Source of the DNA: an uncultured Bacteroides sp.
GTDB taxonomy: Bacteria > Bacteroidota > Bacteroidia > Bacteroidales > Bacteroidaceae
NCBI RefSeq assembly: GCF_963675905.1
Contig: NZ_OY780936.1
Span: forward strand, 930,001-994,000
Direction of reading: 5' to 3'
Length of the DNA stretch: 64,000 nt
Positions 44,791 to 53,340 of the stretch are shown one piece after another. The position numbers and the translations under genes are program-made. The notes beneath the pieces are model-generated. The model was not told the origin of the DNA and ran no database searches. It saw only the letters and a program-made list of their open reading frames with translations. Numbering within the stretch: position 1 is the first letter of the stretch; every line of letters begins with the position of its first letter.

Positions 44791-44825
44791 TAACCACTAT
44801 CATCATTAAATGTTGATAGTGGTTA
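44791..44825 (+). terminator. Hairpin after nrfA
   Basis: TAACCACTATCA (44791-44802) pairs perfectly with TGATAGTGGTTA (44814-44825). No strong T run follows. TATCTTTG (44824-44831), a minus-7-type box for the next gene pair, overlaps its 3' end by two bases. Read-through or a processed junction is possible. Confidence 0.6.
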
Positions 44826-44857
44826 TCTTTGTGTAAGAATTGAACAAATATTATTTT

Positions 44858-46096
44858 ATGTGGAAACAACCTTGGGGATTTAAAGAAGGGTATTCAATCT
44901 GTATCGGACTATTTATTACAGGTACAATGCTCCAGATATCAATTGGAAAAATAAATCTTGACGCTCTTGCATATCCCGTTAATCTTATTACAGGAATTGG
45001 ATATTTTTTATTGCTTACGACCTTATATTTTAAATACAAGAAATCATCTTATATAGTAAGTAGGCTAAGTAGTTATCAGGCTGCCATATCTTCCATGTCG
45101 TCTATGGTATCTATGGTTGTTTTGATGGGACTAATCAAGCAGGCTCCCGGTTATATTACAATGGAAGGTAACTTCATTGGATTCTCTCAGATGCTCTCAG
45201 CATGGTCTTTCGCACTATTATTTCTTTGGATGATTACTATTTTATCAATGACAATAATAAGAAGATTGAACCATTTTAAGTGGAGTGATACATCTTTTAT
45301 GTTGAATCATATTGGTTTGTTATTGGCACTGGTTGGCTCTATTTTAGGAAGTGCAGATATTCAGAAACTCGAAATGACTACAATGGCCGGAAGGCCGGAG
45401 TGGCGTGCTTTAAATGAACGAAAAGAAGTTGTTGAGTTGCCTATAGCTATTGAATTGCATAAATTTTCAATTAAGGAGTATCCACCTAAATTAATGCTGA
45501 TCGACAACGAAACAGGCGCATCTCTTCCTCAAGGAAAACCTGCTACTTTCTTAGTAGAGGATGGCTTTGGAGCTGGAAAACTGCTTGACTGGACTATTTC
45601 AGTAAAAAAGTATCTACCATATGCGGCAAGTGTAGCAACTGGAGATACACTTCGATATGTTGACTTTCATTCGTTTGGAGCAACAAATGCTCTTCATGTA
45701 AAAGTAATAAATCGTAAAACAGGCATATCTCGTGAAGGGTGGGTGAGTTGCGGAAACTTTATGTTTCCTTATAACGCAATAAAATTGGATGATAAAGTGA
45801 GTCTGGTAATGCCTGAACTGGAACCACAACGTTTTTATTCAAGTGTAACGGTGTATTTAGAATCCAAGAAAGTTCAAGATGCTACAATTGAGGTGAATAA
45901 ACCTTTTGAAATTGATGGATGGAAAATTTATCAATTAAGTTATGATGAATCAAAAGGCCGGTGGAGTGAGGTAAGTGTGTTTCAGTTAGTAAAAGATCCA
46001 TGGTTGCCAGTAGTGTATACAGGCATATTAATGATGGTAGTTGGAGCAATATGTATGTTTACTATGGCTAAAAAGAATAAGGAGGATAAAGTATGA
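44858..46096 (+). CDS. ccs1: ResB/Ccs1-like cytochrome c biogenesis protein
   Basis: About 412 residues from the ATG at 44858 (an upstream TTG at 44840 is possible). Several N-terminal membrane helices are followed by a periplasmic domain (about residues 170-375) containing strands such as LPQGKPATFLVED and IDGWKIYQLSYDESKGRWS. A final helix (WLPVVYTGILMMVVGAICMF) closes the protein. This is the architecture of ResB/Ccs1, which with CcsA/ResC delivers and attaches heme to apocytochromes. The next gene overlaps its stop by four bases (ATGA). Placement after nrfHA indicates service to those multiheme cytochromes. Confidence 0.85.
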   Translation: MWKQPWGFKEGYSICIGLFITGTMLQISIGKINLDALAYPVNLITGIGYFLLLTTLYFKYKKSSYIVSRLSSYQAAISSMSSMVSMVVLMGLIKQAPGYITMEGNFIGFSQMLSAWSFALLFLWMITILSMTIIRRLNHFKWSDTSFMLNHIGLLLALVGSILGSADIQKLEMTTMAGRPEWRALNERKEVVELPIAIELHKFSIKEYPPKLMLIDNETGASLPQGKPATFLVEDGFGAGKLLDWTISVKKYLPYAASVATGDTLRYVDFHSFGATNALHVKVINRKTGISREGWVSCGNFMFPYNAIKLDDKVSLVMPELEPQRFYSSVTVYLESKKVQDATIEVNKPFEIDGWKIYQLSYDESKGRWSEVSVFQLVKDPWLPVVYTGILMMVVGAICMFTMAKKNKEDKV

Positions 46097-46884
46097 GTTG
46101 GGAATATTTTTCGTTGTTCGCCATAGTGTCTCTTTGCTTCTGGATTTTTGGTGCGTATGCTGCCTGGAGAGAGAAAAGGCCCGTATTTGTTCACGGATTT
46201 ACAATAGTTGGATTAACAGTCTTCTTTACATTTATCTTAGGAATGTGGATTTCACTAGAGCGTCCTCCTATGCGGACTATGGGCGAAACTCGTTTGTGGT
46301 ATTCATTCTTCCTTCCGCTAGTGGGTATTATTACATATAGTCGATGGAAATATAAGTGGATTCTTAGTTTTAGTACTATTCTTTCATTAGTGTTTATTTG
46401 TATCAATATACTAAAGCCCGAGATACACAATAAAACATTAATGCCTGCATTACAAAGTCCTTGGTTTGCACCACATGTTATCGTATATATGTTCGCTTAT
46501 GCAATGCTGGGTGCCGCTGCAGTAATGGCAATTTATCTTCTTTGGAGGAAGAAGCAAAAAATATTGTCTATGGAGATGGATTTGTGTGATAATCTGGCTA
46601 ATGTTGGATTATCATTCTTAACTCTTGGTTTGCTATCCGGAGCCTTGTGGGCAAAAGAAGCATGGGGGCACTACTGGAGTTGGGATCCGAAAGAAACGTG
46701 GGCGGCCGCTACATGGTTAAGTTATTTATGCTACATTCATTTCCGTCTTCATAAAAGGAATGAATATCGAAAAGGGCTTGTTATACTTCTTGTGTCTTTT
46801 GTTCTGCTGCAAATGTGTTGGTATGGAATTAATTATTTACCATCAGCTCAAGGAGCAAGTATTCATACATATAATATGAGATAG
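46093..46884 (+). CDS. ccsA: CcsA/ResC heme-handling protein
   Basis: Encodes 263 residues with about eight membrane helices. It carries the tryptophan-rich heme motif WAKEAWGHYWSWDPKETWA near residue 190, the defining WWD signature of the heme-handling family. His residues before and after (HGFTIVGL, APHVIVYMFAY, CWYGINYLPSAQGASIHTY) are candidate heme axial ligands. With ResB it exports and holds heme for covalent attachment to CxxCH sites outside the inner membrane. Start overlaps the previous stop (ATGA), so the pair is translationally coupled. Confidence 0.92.
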   Translation: MSWEYFSLFAIVSLCFWIFGAYAAWREKRPVFVHGFTIVGLTVFFTFILGMWISLERPPMRTMGETRLWYSFFLPLVGIITYSRWKYKWILSFSTILSLVFICINILKPEIHNKTLMPALQSPWFAPHVIVYMFAYAMLGAAAVMAIYLLWRKKQKILSMEMDLCDNLANVGLSFLTLGLLSGALWAKEAWGHYWSWDPKETWAAATWLSYLCYIHFRLHKRNEYRKGLVILLVSFVLLQMCWYGINYLPSAQGASIHTYNMR

Positions 46885-46926
46885 ATAATCAGTAATAATT
46901 GATTAAAAAGATTTTCTCAATTTCAA

Positions 46927-47643
46927 TTATTCTTCAAGGATGATTTTAAATTCATTCCAACCTGCAACAGTTTTGGCTTGTGCTGCAATTCCTGTAGGAA
47001 CATATAATTTGCAGGTACTTTTAGGTACTCCGTAGAATGTAAATGGGGTGATTTTGGGTGGAACTGTAGCTTTACAATGTATTTCTTTTAATCCTGCGCA
47101 TTCCTGAAAGGCACCATAATCAATAAGAGTAATACTGGCCGGAAGTGAAAGTATGGTTAATTTGGAACAACCATAAAATGCATTAGTACCAATAGTAGTA
47201 ACCCCTTCGGGAATTATTATAGCAGTAAGGCTTATACAATCAGAAAATGCTTTTAGGCCAATTGCTGTTATGTTTTCAGGAAGGATTATTGTTTTTAGAT
47301 TATCTTTGGCATAGAAGGCTTCTTCGGGAACTTCGTCATTTGATACATCAATTTTATCATCATATAAAGAACTGATAAAAACTCCTCCTTTTACTATACT
47401 TGCTTTTGATATATCGAGTACAGTTAATTTTGCCATACTTCGAATCGTTGTAATATCAGTTCCGTTTATTTTTCCTTTGAGAGTTAAGTTTGTAATGAGA
47501 TCTTTTTTATCTCCAAGAAGTACATTTAGATTTCCGGCAGAAACTTTTATAGTATCAGATACAATATTCTGTGCTTCTACTTTAAAGCATGATAACAGAA
47601 ATATTACTACTAATATGATTTTAGAAATAGCACTTGTTTTCAT
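46927..47643 (-). CDS. BspA-like leucine-rich repeat secreted protein
   Basis: Encodes 238 residues with a signal peptide (ending KVEAQ). After a short N-terminal domain (LNVLLGDKKDLITNLTLKG) there are three to four BspA-type leucine-rich repeats of about 23 residues (LKTIILPENITAIGLKAFSDC, then LTAIIIPEGVTTIGTNAF and LTILSLPASITLIDYGAF). A closing segment LYVPTGIAAQAKTVAGWNEF is typical of the C-terminal cap in Bacteroides BspA-like proteins. Many relatives are surface adhesins. This one is short and lacks a sorting domain, so secretion to the periplasm or surface by the general pathway is assumed. Family B repeats lie upstream. Confidence 0.8.
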   Translation of the reverse strand: MKTSAISKIILVVIFLLSCFKVEAQNIVSDTIKVSAGNLNVLLGDKKDLITNLTLKGKINGTDITTIRSMAKLTVLDISKASIVKGGVFISSLYDDKIDVSNDEVPEEAFYAKDNLKTIILPENITAIGLKAFSDCISLTAIIIPEGVTTIGTNAFYGCSKLTILSLPASITLIDYGAFQECAGLKEIHCKATVPPKITPFTFYGVPKSTCKLYVPTGIAAQAKTVAGWNEFKIILEE

Positions 47644-48035
47644 GACTCCTGAATTAAAGACGATCTATTCCTTCTTTTTAATTAAAAACAAGTCATAATA
47701 GAAATGGTTTGAATTGTAATACATAATATTGACTTATTATGAAGGAAATATCTGGACTGCTATTCGATAAATCTGTTTAAATATAAAAGTATAAATATCT
47801 AGACATTAATATTTTAGAAGTTGCTATATAATAATGACGGAAAATAAGTTGTAATAATTATTGTTTTGTATGAAAAAGATGAATATATCTGTAACGTCTT
47901 TTTTTATATATCGTTGATAATATTGCTCCAAAGAATATTAACTTTGGAATAACTGCTGGATATAAATTCTAATATAAAATATTGTATACAAGCCTTTGCT
48001 TGTAAAGAAGTTATCTAAATCGTTGAAAAAAACTG
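47644..48035. other. AT-rich gap upstream of the BspA-like gene
   Basis: Almost 400 bases with no credible open frame, tRNA or hairpin. It ends at the terminator of the nitroreductase transcript, which comes from the right. Confidence 0.4.
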
Positions 48036-48071
48036 CCCCTGCAATGTTTATTCATTATAACATTGCAGGGG
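48036..48071 (-). terminator. Terminator of the nitroreductase transcript
   Basis: A perfect 13-bp stem, CCCCTGCAATGTT (48036-48048) with AACATTGCAGGGG (48059-48071). On the minus strand it is followed by a run of seven T. It is about 145 bases beyond the stop codon, so the family B array lies in the 3' untranslated region. Confidence 0.8.
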
Positions 48072-48117
48072 ATTTCATTTTAAATGCCTAATCTGGCATT
48101 AAGAATATGATTCAAAA

Positions 48118-48195
48118 TTATTGGTGAATAACCGGAATTTTATTGGTCAATGATTTCAATTTCTTGACCAAAGAATTAAAACCATTGGCCAATAA
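48118..48195. repeat. Family B palindrome array, copy 2
   Basis: Four 14-bp units start at 48118 (TTATTGGTGAATAA), 48140 (TTATTGGTCAATGA), 48161 (TTCTTGACCAAAGA) and 48182 (CCATTGGCCAATAA), spaced 22, 21 and 21 bp. The linkers (ccggaatt, tttcaat, attaaaa) differ. It lies just after the stop of the nitroreductase gene and matches the array at 38720-38796. Confidence 0.8.
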
Positions 48196-48214
48196 ATATC
48201 CTGACGACCATAAG

Positions 48215-49132
48215 CTAAATTCTATCTATTGAAGCGAATGTTCGTTTTATGCTTGTTGTGTATTTTACTTTTGGGTAACCAATAAGAAGGAATATGCCTT
48301 CACGACTTTTGTGCTTAATTCCATATTTCTCTCTAAATAGTTTGGCTGCTTTCCCGTTTTGGAGAAATGGATGTACAGCACCGTTAAAACAGGTACCCAA
48401 ACCTAGTGACTCGGCAGCAAGCATGGCGTATGTTGCAGCTATAAGCGGATCAGCCGGATCACTATAGGGGGTAGCGTAAAAATATAGTGCAACCGGTGCA
48501 TCATAATTTACAATGTTTTCACCTTTCATTATGTAATCGGTATAAGCGTAAACACAAGGACGAACAAATCCTTTAAATAGCTCTGTGTTTGCTTTTCCCC
48601 AGATTGGCCTCATTAGCGCGAGAAACCATTTGGAAACAAACCATTTCATGTTTTCCAGATAATGACAGAAGTCTTTTGCAAATGCTGAAACTTTTTCTTT
48701 GCTGTCGAATACTAACACATGCACGTCCGAGGGTGGTAAGCCCATTGGTGCAGTTTGAGCAGCTTCTAATATTTTATCTATTAATTCACTTTCAACGGGA
48801 ACATCTTTAAACTCACGGATACTACGGCGACGGTACAATAAATTCAGCATTGATTTATATGATGCAGCTTCTTCTTTGGAAGGCATTTCAATTAAATCAT
48901 CAGTTGAAGTACATCTTCCTTCAATGGTGATTGCTTTTTGCGGACAGATCATCATACAATGTCCACAAGCTAAGCAACCGAATAATGGATTATCTGACAG
49001 CTTTACTTTTCCGTTTTCAATTGTCATACTAAAATCTTTGCAAACAGAAACGCATAGTCCGCAGCCATTGCAAAGGTCTCTGTTAATTATTATCCGGCCA
49101 CGTTCTTTAGTTCTTGATGTTGGAATAGGCAT
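48215..49132 (-). CDS. Ferredoxin-nitroreductase fusion protein
   Basis: Encodes 305 residues. The N-terminus (about 15-75) is a two-cluster ferredoxin: CNGCGLCVSVCKDFS and CLACGHCMMICPQ, each a Cys-x2-Cys-x2-Cys-x3-Cys set for a 4Fe-4S cluster. From about residue 95 a nitroreductase-type FMN domain follows, with YRRRSIREFKDVPV at the start and YPKVKY near the end. Proteins of this build are common in anaerobes and are thought to reduce nitro compounds, flavins or quinones with electrons from the clusters; the true substrate is unknown. Cytoplasmic, monocistronic. Confidence 0.88.
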   Translation of the reverse strand: MPIPTSRTKERGRIIINRDLCNGCGLCVSVCKDFSMTIENGKVKLSDNPLFGCLACGHCMMICPQKAITIEGRCTSTDDLIEMPSKEEAASYKSMLNLLYRRRSIREFKDVPVESELIDKILEAAQTAPMGLPPSDVHVLVFDSKEKVSAFAKDFCHYLENMKWFVSKWFLALMRPIWGKANTELFKGFVRPCVYAYTDYIMKGENIVNYDAPVALYFYATPYSDPADPLIAATYAMLAAESLGLGTCFNGAVHPFLQNGKAAKLFREKYGIKHKSREGIFLLIGYPKVKYTTSIKRTFASIDRI

Positions 49133-49238
49133 AATCTAAAATGTTAATATTTAGACGTTTGTTGATATATGGCTATAAATATAGACATTAAATTGAAAAT
49201 GGAATAATCTTTTTTTTGTTTATTTAAATCCGAATATC

Positions 49239-50321
49239 CTATTTGAATTTAAACGATAATTGCTTGTATTTACCAGAGGCTATTTCCTCCCAAGGATTAG
49301 AAACACTCAATCCCAACAAGCGGATAGGGTGGTTGGTTAGATCTACGCCATTAAGTAGTTCTTTGGCTAAATGTAGAATTTCTTTTAAAGTTGTGAGTGG
49401 ATGATCTTCGCTAATACTACGCGTTTTCTGAGTAAAGTCATTGAACTTAATTTTTAGTGTAAGAGTGTAGCCTTTAAAACCGGATTTTTCTAATCTTTGT
49501 ATAAGCTCTTGAGCAACGTGATATAACTCTATTATAATGGAACTTTTTATTTCTAAATCGTGTTCGAAAGTTGTTTCACATCCCACCGATTTGCGTTCTC
49601 TTTCCGATTCTACAGGGCGAGGATCTATGCCATGAGCAAAGTTATAATAGAGCATTCCTGCTTTCCCAAATTGTAAGGTCAGAAAATCCGGAGTACTCAT
49701 TCGAAGTAATATACCATTATGAATGCCTAGTGCATGCATTTTCTTTGCTGTCACTTTACCAACGCCCCAAAAAGATTCTATTGGTAGCTTGTCTATAAAT
49801 TCTTGTGCTTTTTGAGGGTGAATGGTGCACAGACCATCTGGTTTACGATGTTCTGATGCTACTTTTGCCAGAAATTTATTGTAAGAAATTCCCGCTGATG
49901 CTGTGAGCCCAGTTTCTTCTTTTATTCGCTGCTTAATTTCTTTGGCAATATCAACAGCCAGATCAATGCCTTTTTTGTTTTCAGTCACGTCCAAAAAAGC
50001 TTCATCGAGCGAGATAGGTTCTATGATGTCAGTGTATTCGTGAAAAATTTGATGTATTTGTACAGAAACAGACTTGTAAACAGCCATGCGCAACGGAGCA
50101 AATATTAGTTCGGAGCAAAGTTTTTTAGCCTTTACAGATGACATTGCAGAATGAATACCATAACGACGAGCTTCATAACTAGCTGTAGCTACCACACCAC
50201 GTTCTTCTTCATGGCCTACAGCAAGAGGTCTGCCCCTCCACTCAGGATGATCCCTTTGCTCAACTGAGGCATAAAAGGCATCCATGTCAATGTGGATAAT
50301 TTTTCGCTCTTCTATTGTCAT
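49239..50321 (-). CDS. dinB: DNA polymerase IV
   Basis: About 360 residues from the ATG at 50321; an upstream start at 50354 adds residues unlike the family. Y-family motifs: IHIDMDAFYASVEQRD (catalytic Asp), the YEARRYGIHSAM segment, ISLDEAFLDVTE (catalytic Asp-Glu), SAGISYNKFLAKVASEHRKPDG and FWGVGKVTAKKM (helix-hairpin-helix). It is a low-fidelity polymerase that copies past lesions. No canonical beta-clamp motif is evident, but the C-terminal LSFKF could serve. No LexA-like operator is visible. Monocistronic. Confidence 0.95.
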   Translation of the reverse strand: MTIEERKIIHIDMDAFYASVEQRDHPEWRGRPLAVGHEEERGVVATASYEARRYGIHSAMSSVKAKKLCSELIFAPLRMAVYKSVSVQIHQIFHEYTDIIEPISLDEAFLDVTENKKGIDLAVDIAKEIKQRIKEETGLTASAGISYNKFLAKVASEHRKPDGLCTIHPQKAQEFIDKLPIESFWGVGKVTAKKMHALGIHNGILLRMSTPDFLTLQFGKAGMLYYNFAHGIDPRPVESERERKSVGCETTFEHDLEIKSSIIIELYHVAQELIQRLEKSGFKGYTLTLKIKFNDFTQKTRSISEDHPLTTLKEILHLAKELLNGVDLTNHPIRLLGLSVSNPWEEIASGKYKQLSFKFK

Positions 50322-50410
50322 TCTTTGAACAAAGATAATATATATAATCGGCATTTCATTGCCGGCTAATTGGAATCTTGAATGTATGAGTGTGCAGAAG
50401 AGTCTTTAAA

Positions 50411-52330
50411 TTATTTCACTGCAATTCGAATAAAGTTAGTTATCTCTCTACCAAAAGCAGTTATATTCATAAAGGTAAAACCTACATTCTCTCTTAGTTT
50501 TGCTCTGGTGCTGCAGATGTGCATATATCGCTTCCTTGATGCCAAATAGACAAACTCTGTATCAAAAAGAAAATGATTAATCTGAGTCCTTAACAGAAGA
50601 TCTTTACCTTTACGATTCATACCTTTAAATCCTCTGCGTACATCGCTATATCTTATTCCCAAAACTATCCAGTTTAATATTCTTGTTAGGACAGAAATAT
50701 AGGTACGTATCGTATTAAGATCGGTATTTGGATAATAACTATTGGTTCTTGTTGCTACAACAATATCATATCCCTCTTCAAGCTTTTCGAAAACAGCCCT
50801 CATGCTTTCTTTGTCATACGGAAAATCCCAGTCTATATATATCATCAGAGAAGAACAGGCGTATTCAGCTCCCTTTCTAACAGCATAACCTTTTCCTCTA
50901 TGTTCCGGATAACTGATTAACTGTGCTTTAGGCATGATAGTTTTGAATTTTTCTATATCTGCTTCGTCCATATTTATAGATGAGCCGTCATTGACTACAA
51001 TGATATGAAAAACCTTATCCGGAAAATATTTAAATACTTGCTTAATGTTTTCATGCAGTGTTTCTTGCCAATTTGTTGGTGGGTTATAACAAGGCAATAC
51101 AATATCTATCTCATTATTATCATTTGGAACTAACATACGATCTTCTTCGGCTCTTGGAATTCCTTCTTTCAGACAGAAATTAAGAAAACACAGCTCGTAG
51201 GTAATCTTAAGCCAAATGATGAAACATGGTAAAGACTTTAGAGCGAACGGAAAAATGAATGTTTTTCTTACTTCAACAGGAAATAAGTCGCTGCTTGAAA
51301 GTCCTGTCAGGAAAAAAGCAAAGATTAAAAGAGTTAGATTTAATGAAGTTGATTGCGAAGGTGTTTTTACGTACCAAAGGGCTATTCCTATCATAGCAAT
51401 AATGTACGTGCCAGATTCACTTGCGGTACTAAATAATACAACAAATAGTAATATTGAAGCTAATATCATTAATTTAAAACTCTGAGAACGGTATTGCTTT
51501 ACGCGTAAGAATGGCAGACAGAATAGTATAATACCGGGAATAATCAGCCAAAGGTCAGAGTATGTACTACAACCGCTTATTTTTCTGACCATACCCAGTA
51601 ATGATATATTTTGATAATAAGCGAACTGGTTCAGATTATTCTTTTCAATGAGATCAATTATCCATGAATGATATTGTGTCAGTACATAATCCGGTGAAGT
51701 GTAAATCATTGGGAAAAAGAACATAATTACACTCCAAAACAGACAAGAAGACAGAAACCTTTTTTTATTCCTGGAGAAAGGAATAAAAGCTAGTCCCATA
51801 ATTCCATATAATTTGGTAAAAGTCCCCAGCATAATAAAAAATGCTGCCCAGAAATCCGTTTTGTGTTCTATCAGAAAAAAAGAGAAAATAAGAATAGCGG
51901 CTATTCCAACATTGAACTGCTGCGAAGCCAAAGAGTTAAATAACTCCATAACACAGAAAAGGTATACGAATAAGTGCTCATTCCTGCTAAGTGGTAACCT
52001 TTTTATTGCATAAAATAAAAACCAGGTACTAAGTGTTACCCATAAAATAACACCTATTATATCTGGTACGAGAGCAAAAGGGAAAATTACAGAGCTGAAA
52101 AATACTCCATAATGATTAACATCAGAGTATTCTTTGGGGTAATGTTCATAAAGAGGCAATTGATGAATAGCATGCCAGAACAGATTCTTAAATATACTGA
52201 AGTTATTATATGATCCTCTGGTATATTTTAAAACTCCGCATACTATAGATGTAATAATCCATACTAGAAATATAAAACGATAATCTCTAAATAAGAGATT
52301 GTTAATAAATGAAGGTTCTCTTCTATTCAT
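50411..52330 (-). CDS. GT87-like membrane domain fused to GT2 glycosyltransferase
   Basis: Encodes 639 residues in two parts. Residues 1 to about 390 contain about ten membrane helices with loops resembling the DUF2029/GT87 polyprenol-linked mannosyltransferase fold (HAIHQLPLYEHYPKEYSDVNHYGVFF). From about 400 a soluble GT2 domain begins: EIDIVLPCYNPPTNW, HIIVVNDGSS, GKGYAVRKGAEYA, the DxD motif in IYIDWDFPY (about 497) and YSDVRRGFKGM. The GT2 part looks like a polyprenyl-phosphate glycosyltransferase (DPM1/GtrB type). A fusion suggests that it makes a lipid-linked sugar and hands it to the membrane domain. Target glycan unknown. Confidence 0.8.
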   Translation of the reverse strand: MNRREPSFINNLLFRDYRFIFLVWIITSIVCGVLKYTRGSYNNFSIFKNLFWHAIHQLPLYEHYPKEYSDVNHYGVFFSSVIFPFALVPDIIGVILWVTLSTWFLFYAIKRLPLSRNEHLFVYLFCVMELFNSLASQQFNVGIAAILIFSFFLIEHKTDFWAAFFIMLGTFTKLYGIMGLAFIPFSRNKKRFLSSCLFWSVIMFFFPMIYTSPDYVLTQYHSWIIDLIEKNNLNQFAYYQNISLLGMVRKISGCSTYSDLWLIIPGIILFCLPFLRVKQYRSQSFKLMILASILLFVVLFSTASESGTYIIAMIGIALWYVKTPSQSTSLNLTLLIFAFFLTGLSSSDLFPVEVRKTFIFPFALKSLPCFIIWLKITYELCFLNFCLKEGIPRAEEDRMLVPNDNNEIDIVLPCYNPPTNWQETLHENIKQVFKYFPDKVFHIIVVNDGSSINMDEADIEKFKTIMPKAQLISYPEHRGKGYAVRKGAEYACSSLMIYIDWDFPYDKESMRAVFEKLEEGYDIVVATRTNSYYPNTDLNTIRTYISVLTRILNWIVLGIRYSDVRRGFKGMNRKGKDLLLRTQINHFLFDTEFVYLASRKRYMHICSTRAKLRENVGFTFMNITAFGREITNFIRIAVK

Positions 52331-52455
52331 AGTATTTAATAACAGTAGATTTATCTTAATTATTAAAACAGATTCAAAAAAGAAAAAGAATTATCCTTCC
52401 CGGACTTCATATTTTGCTATTAAGGATATTACATCTGCACGGTTTATAATGTTTG

Positions 52456-53109
52456 CTAAACCGCTTTATTTTTGCGTTTGTTTTTCCAAATTTCAATAAT
52501 AGCAGGAAGTATAGAGATTATTACAATTGAAATAATCATAATCTCTAAGTTCTTTTGAACGATTTCCAGGCTTCCTAAAAAATAGCCAATATAGGTTATT
52601 AATGTTACCCAAACAACTCCTCCAATAATGTTATAATGAGCAAAATGACGATAACTCATGTGTCCCATACCTGCAACAAATGGAGCAAATGTGCGTACTA
52701 TTGGAACAAATCTAGCTAAAATAATTGTTTTACCACCATGTTTTTCATAAAAAGCATGAGTCTGTTCTAAATATTTTTGTTTAAAAATCTTAGAATTTGG
52801 GTTACTGAAAAGTTTGACCCCAAAATATCGGCCTATAACGTAGTTGGACGCATCTCCCAATACAGCTGCAATAATTAGCATAAGAACCAACAAATGTATG
52901 TTCATGTGGTTGGTTGAAACTGTAGCTAATGTTCCTGCAACAAATAATAAAGAGTCTCCAGGTAAAAAAGGTGTTACAACAAATCCTGTTTCAAGAAAAA
53001 TAAGGAAAAAAAGAATAGCATAAATCCAAGTGCCATATTGCTCTATTAGAAGGGGTAGTTGGTCATCAATATGAAGAACAAAGTCTAAAATAAACTGAAA
53101 ATATTCCAT
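52456..53109 (-). CDS. DedA-family membrane protein
   Basis: Encodes 217 residues. DedA hallmarks are [25 protein letters not shown], the [21 protein letters not shown] motif and [17 protein letters not shown], with about five hydrophobic segments. Family members are inner-membrane proteins that take part in lipid carrier (undecaprenyl phosphate) or phospholipid flipping and membrane potential homeostasis. It shares strand and proximity with the glycosyltransferase fusion (125-base gap), which would use such lipid carriers. That link is suggestive only. Confidence 0.9.
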   Translation of the reverse strand: MEYFQFILDFVLHIDDQLPLLIEQYGTWIYAILFFLIFLETGFVVTPFLPGDSLLFVAGTLATVSTNHMNIHLLVLMLIIAAVLGDASNYVIGRYFGVKLFSNPNSKIFKQKYLEQTHAFYEKHGGKTIILARFVPIVRTFAPFVAGMGHMSYRHFAHYNIIGGVVWVTLITYIGYFLGSLEIVQKNLEIMIISIVIISILPAIIEIWKNKRKNKAV

Positions 53110-53291
53110 TGATATAATTTTAAATGATTCTGGTACAAAAATAGGAATAAATTCTTAAGCATTCAATACCAAAAGCGTATTTAAACAATTTAAATCCTAA
53201 AGAACTATCTATTGTAGCAAATATTAATACTATTTTACAAAATTGGCTGTTTTTTATTTTCGGGGATTACATTTCAAAAATAAGAATAATA

Positions 53292-53320
53292 AAAGGGAAT
53301 ATTCATCGAACATTCCCTTT
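53292..53320 (-). terminator. Terminator of the GH95 gene
   Basis: AAAGGGAAT (53292-53300) pairs with ATTCCCTTT (53312-53320) around 11 bases, 20 bases beyond the minus-strand stop at 53341. Confidence 0.7.
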
Positions 53321-53340
53321 ATATAATTAAAATCGATTTT

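Noticed and set aside
44840-44857. TTG start for the ResB-like protein
   Set aside because: The ATG at 44858 is six codons downstream, begins directly before the conserved N-terminal sequence and is the more usual start codon.
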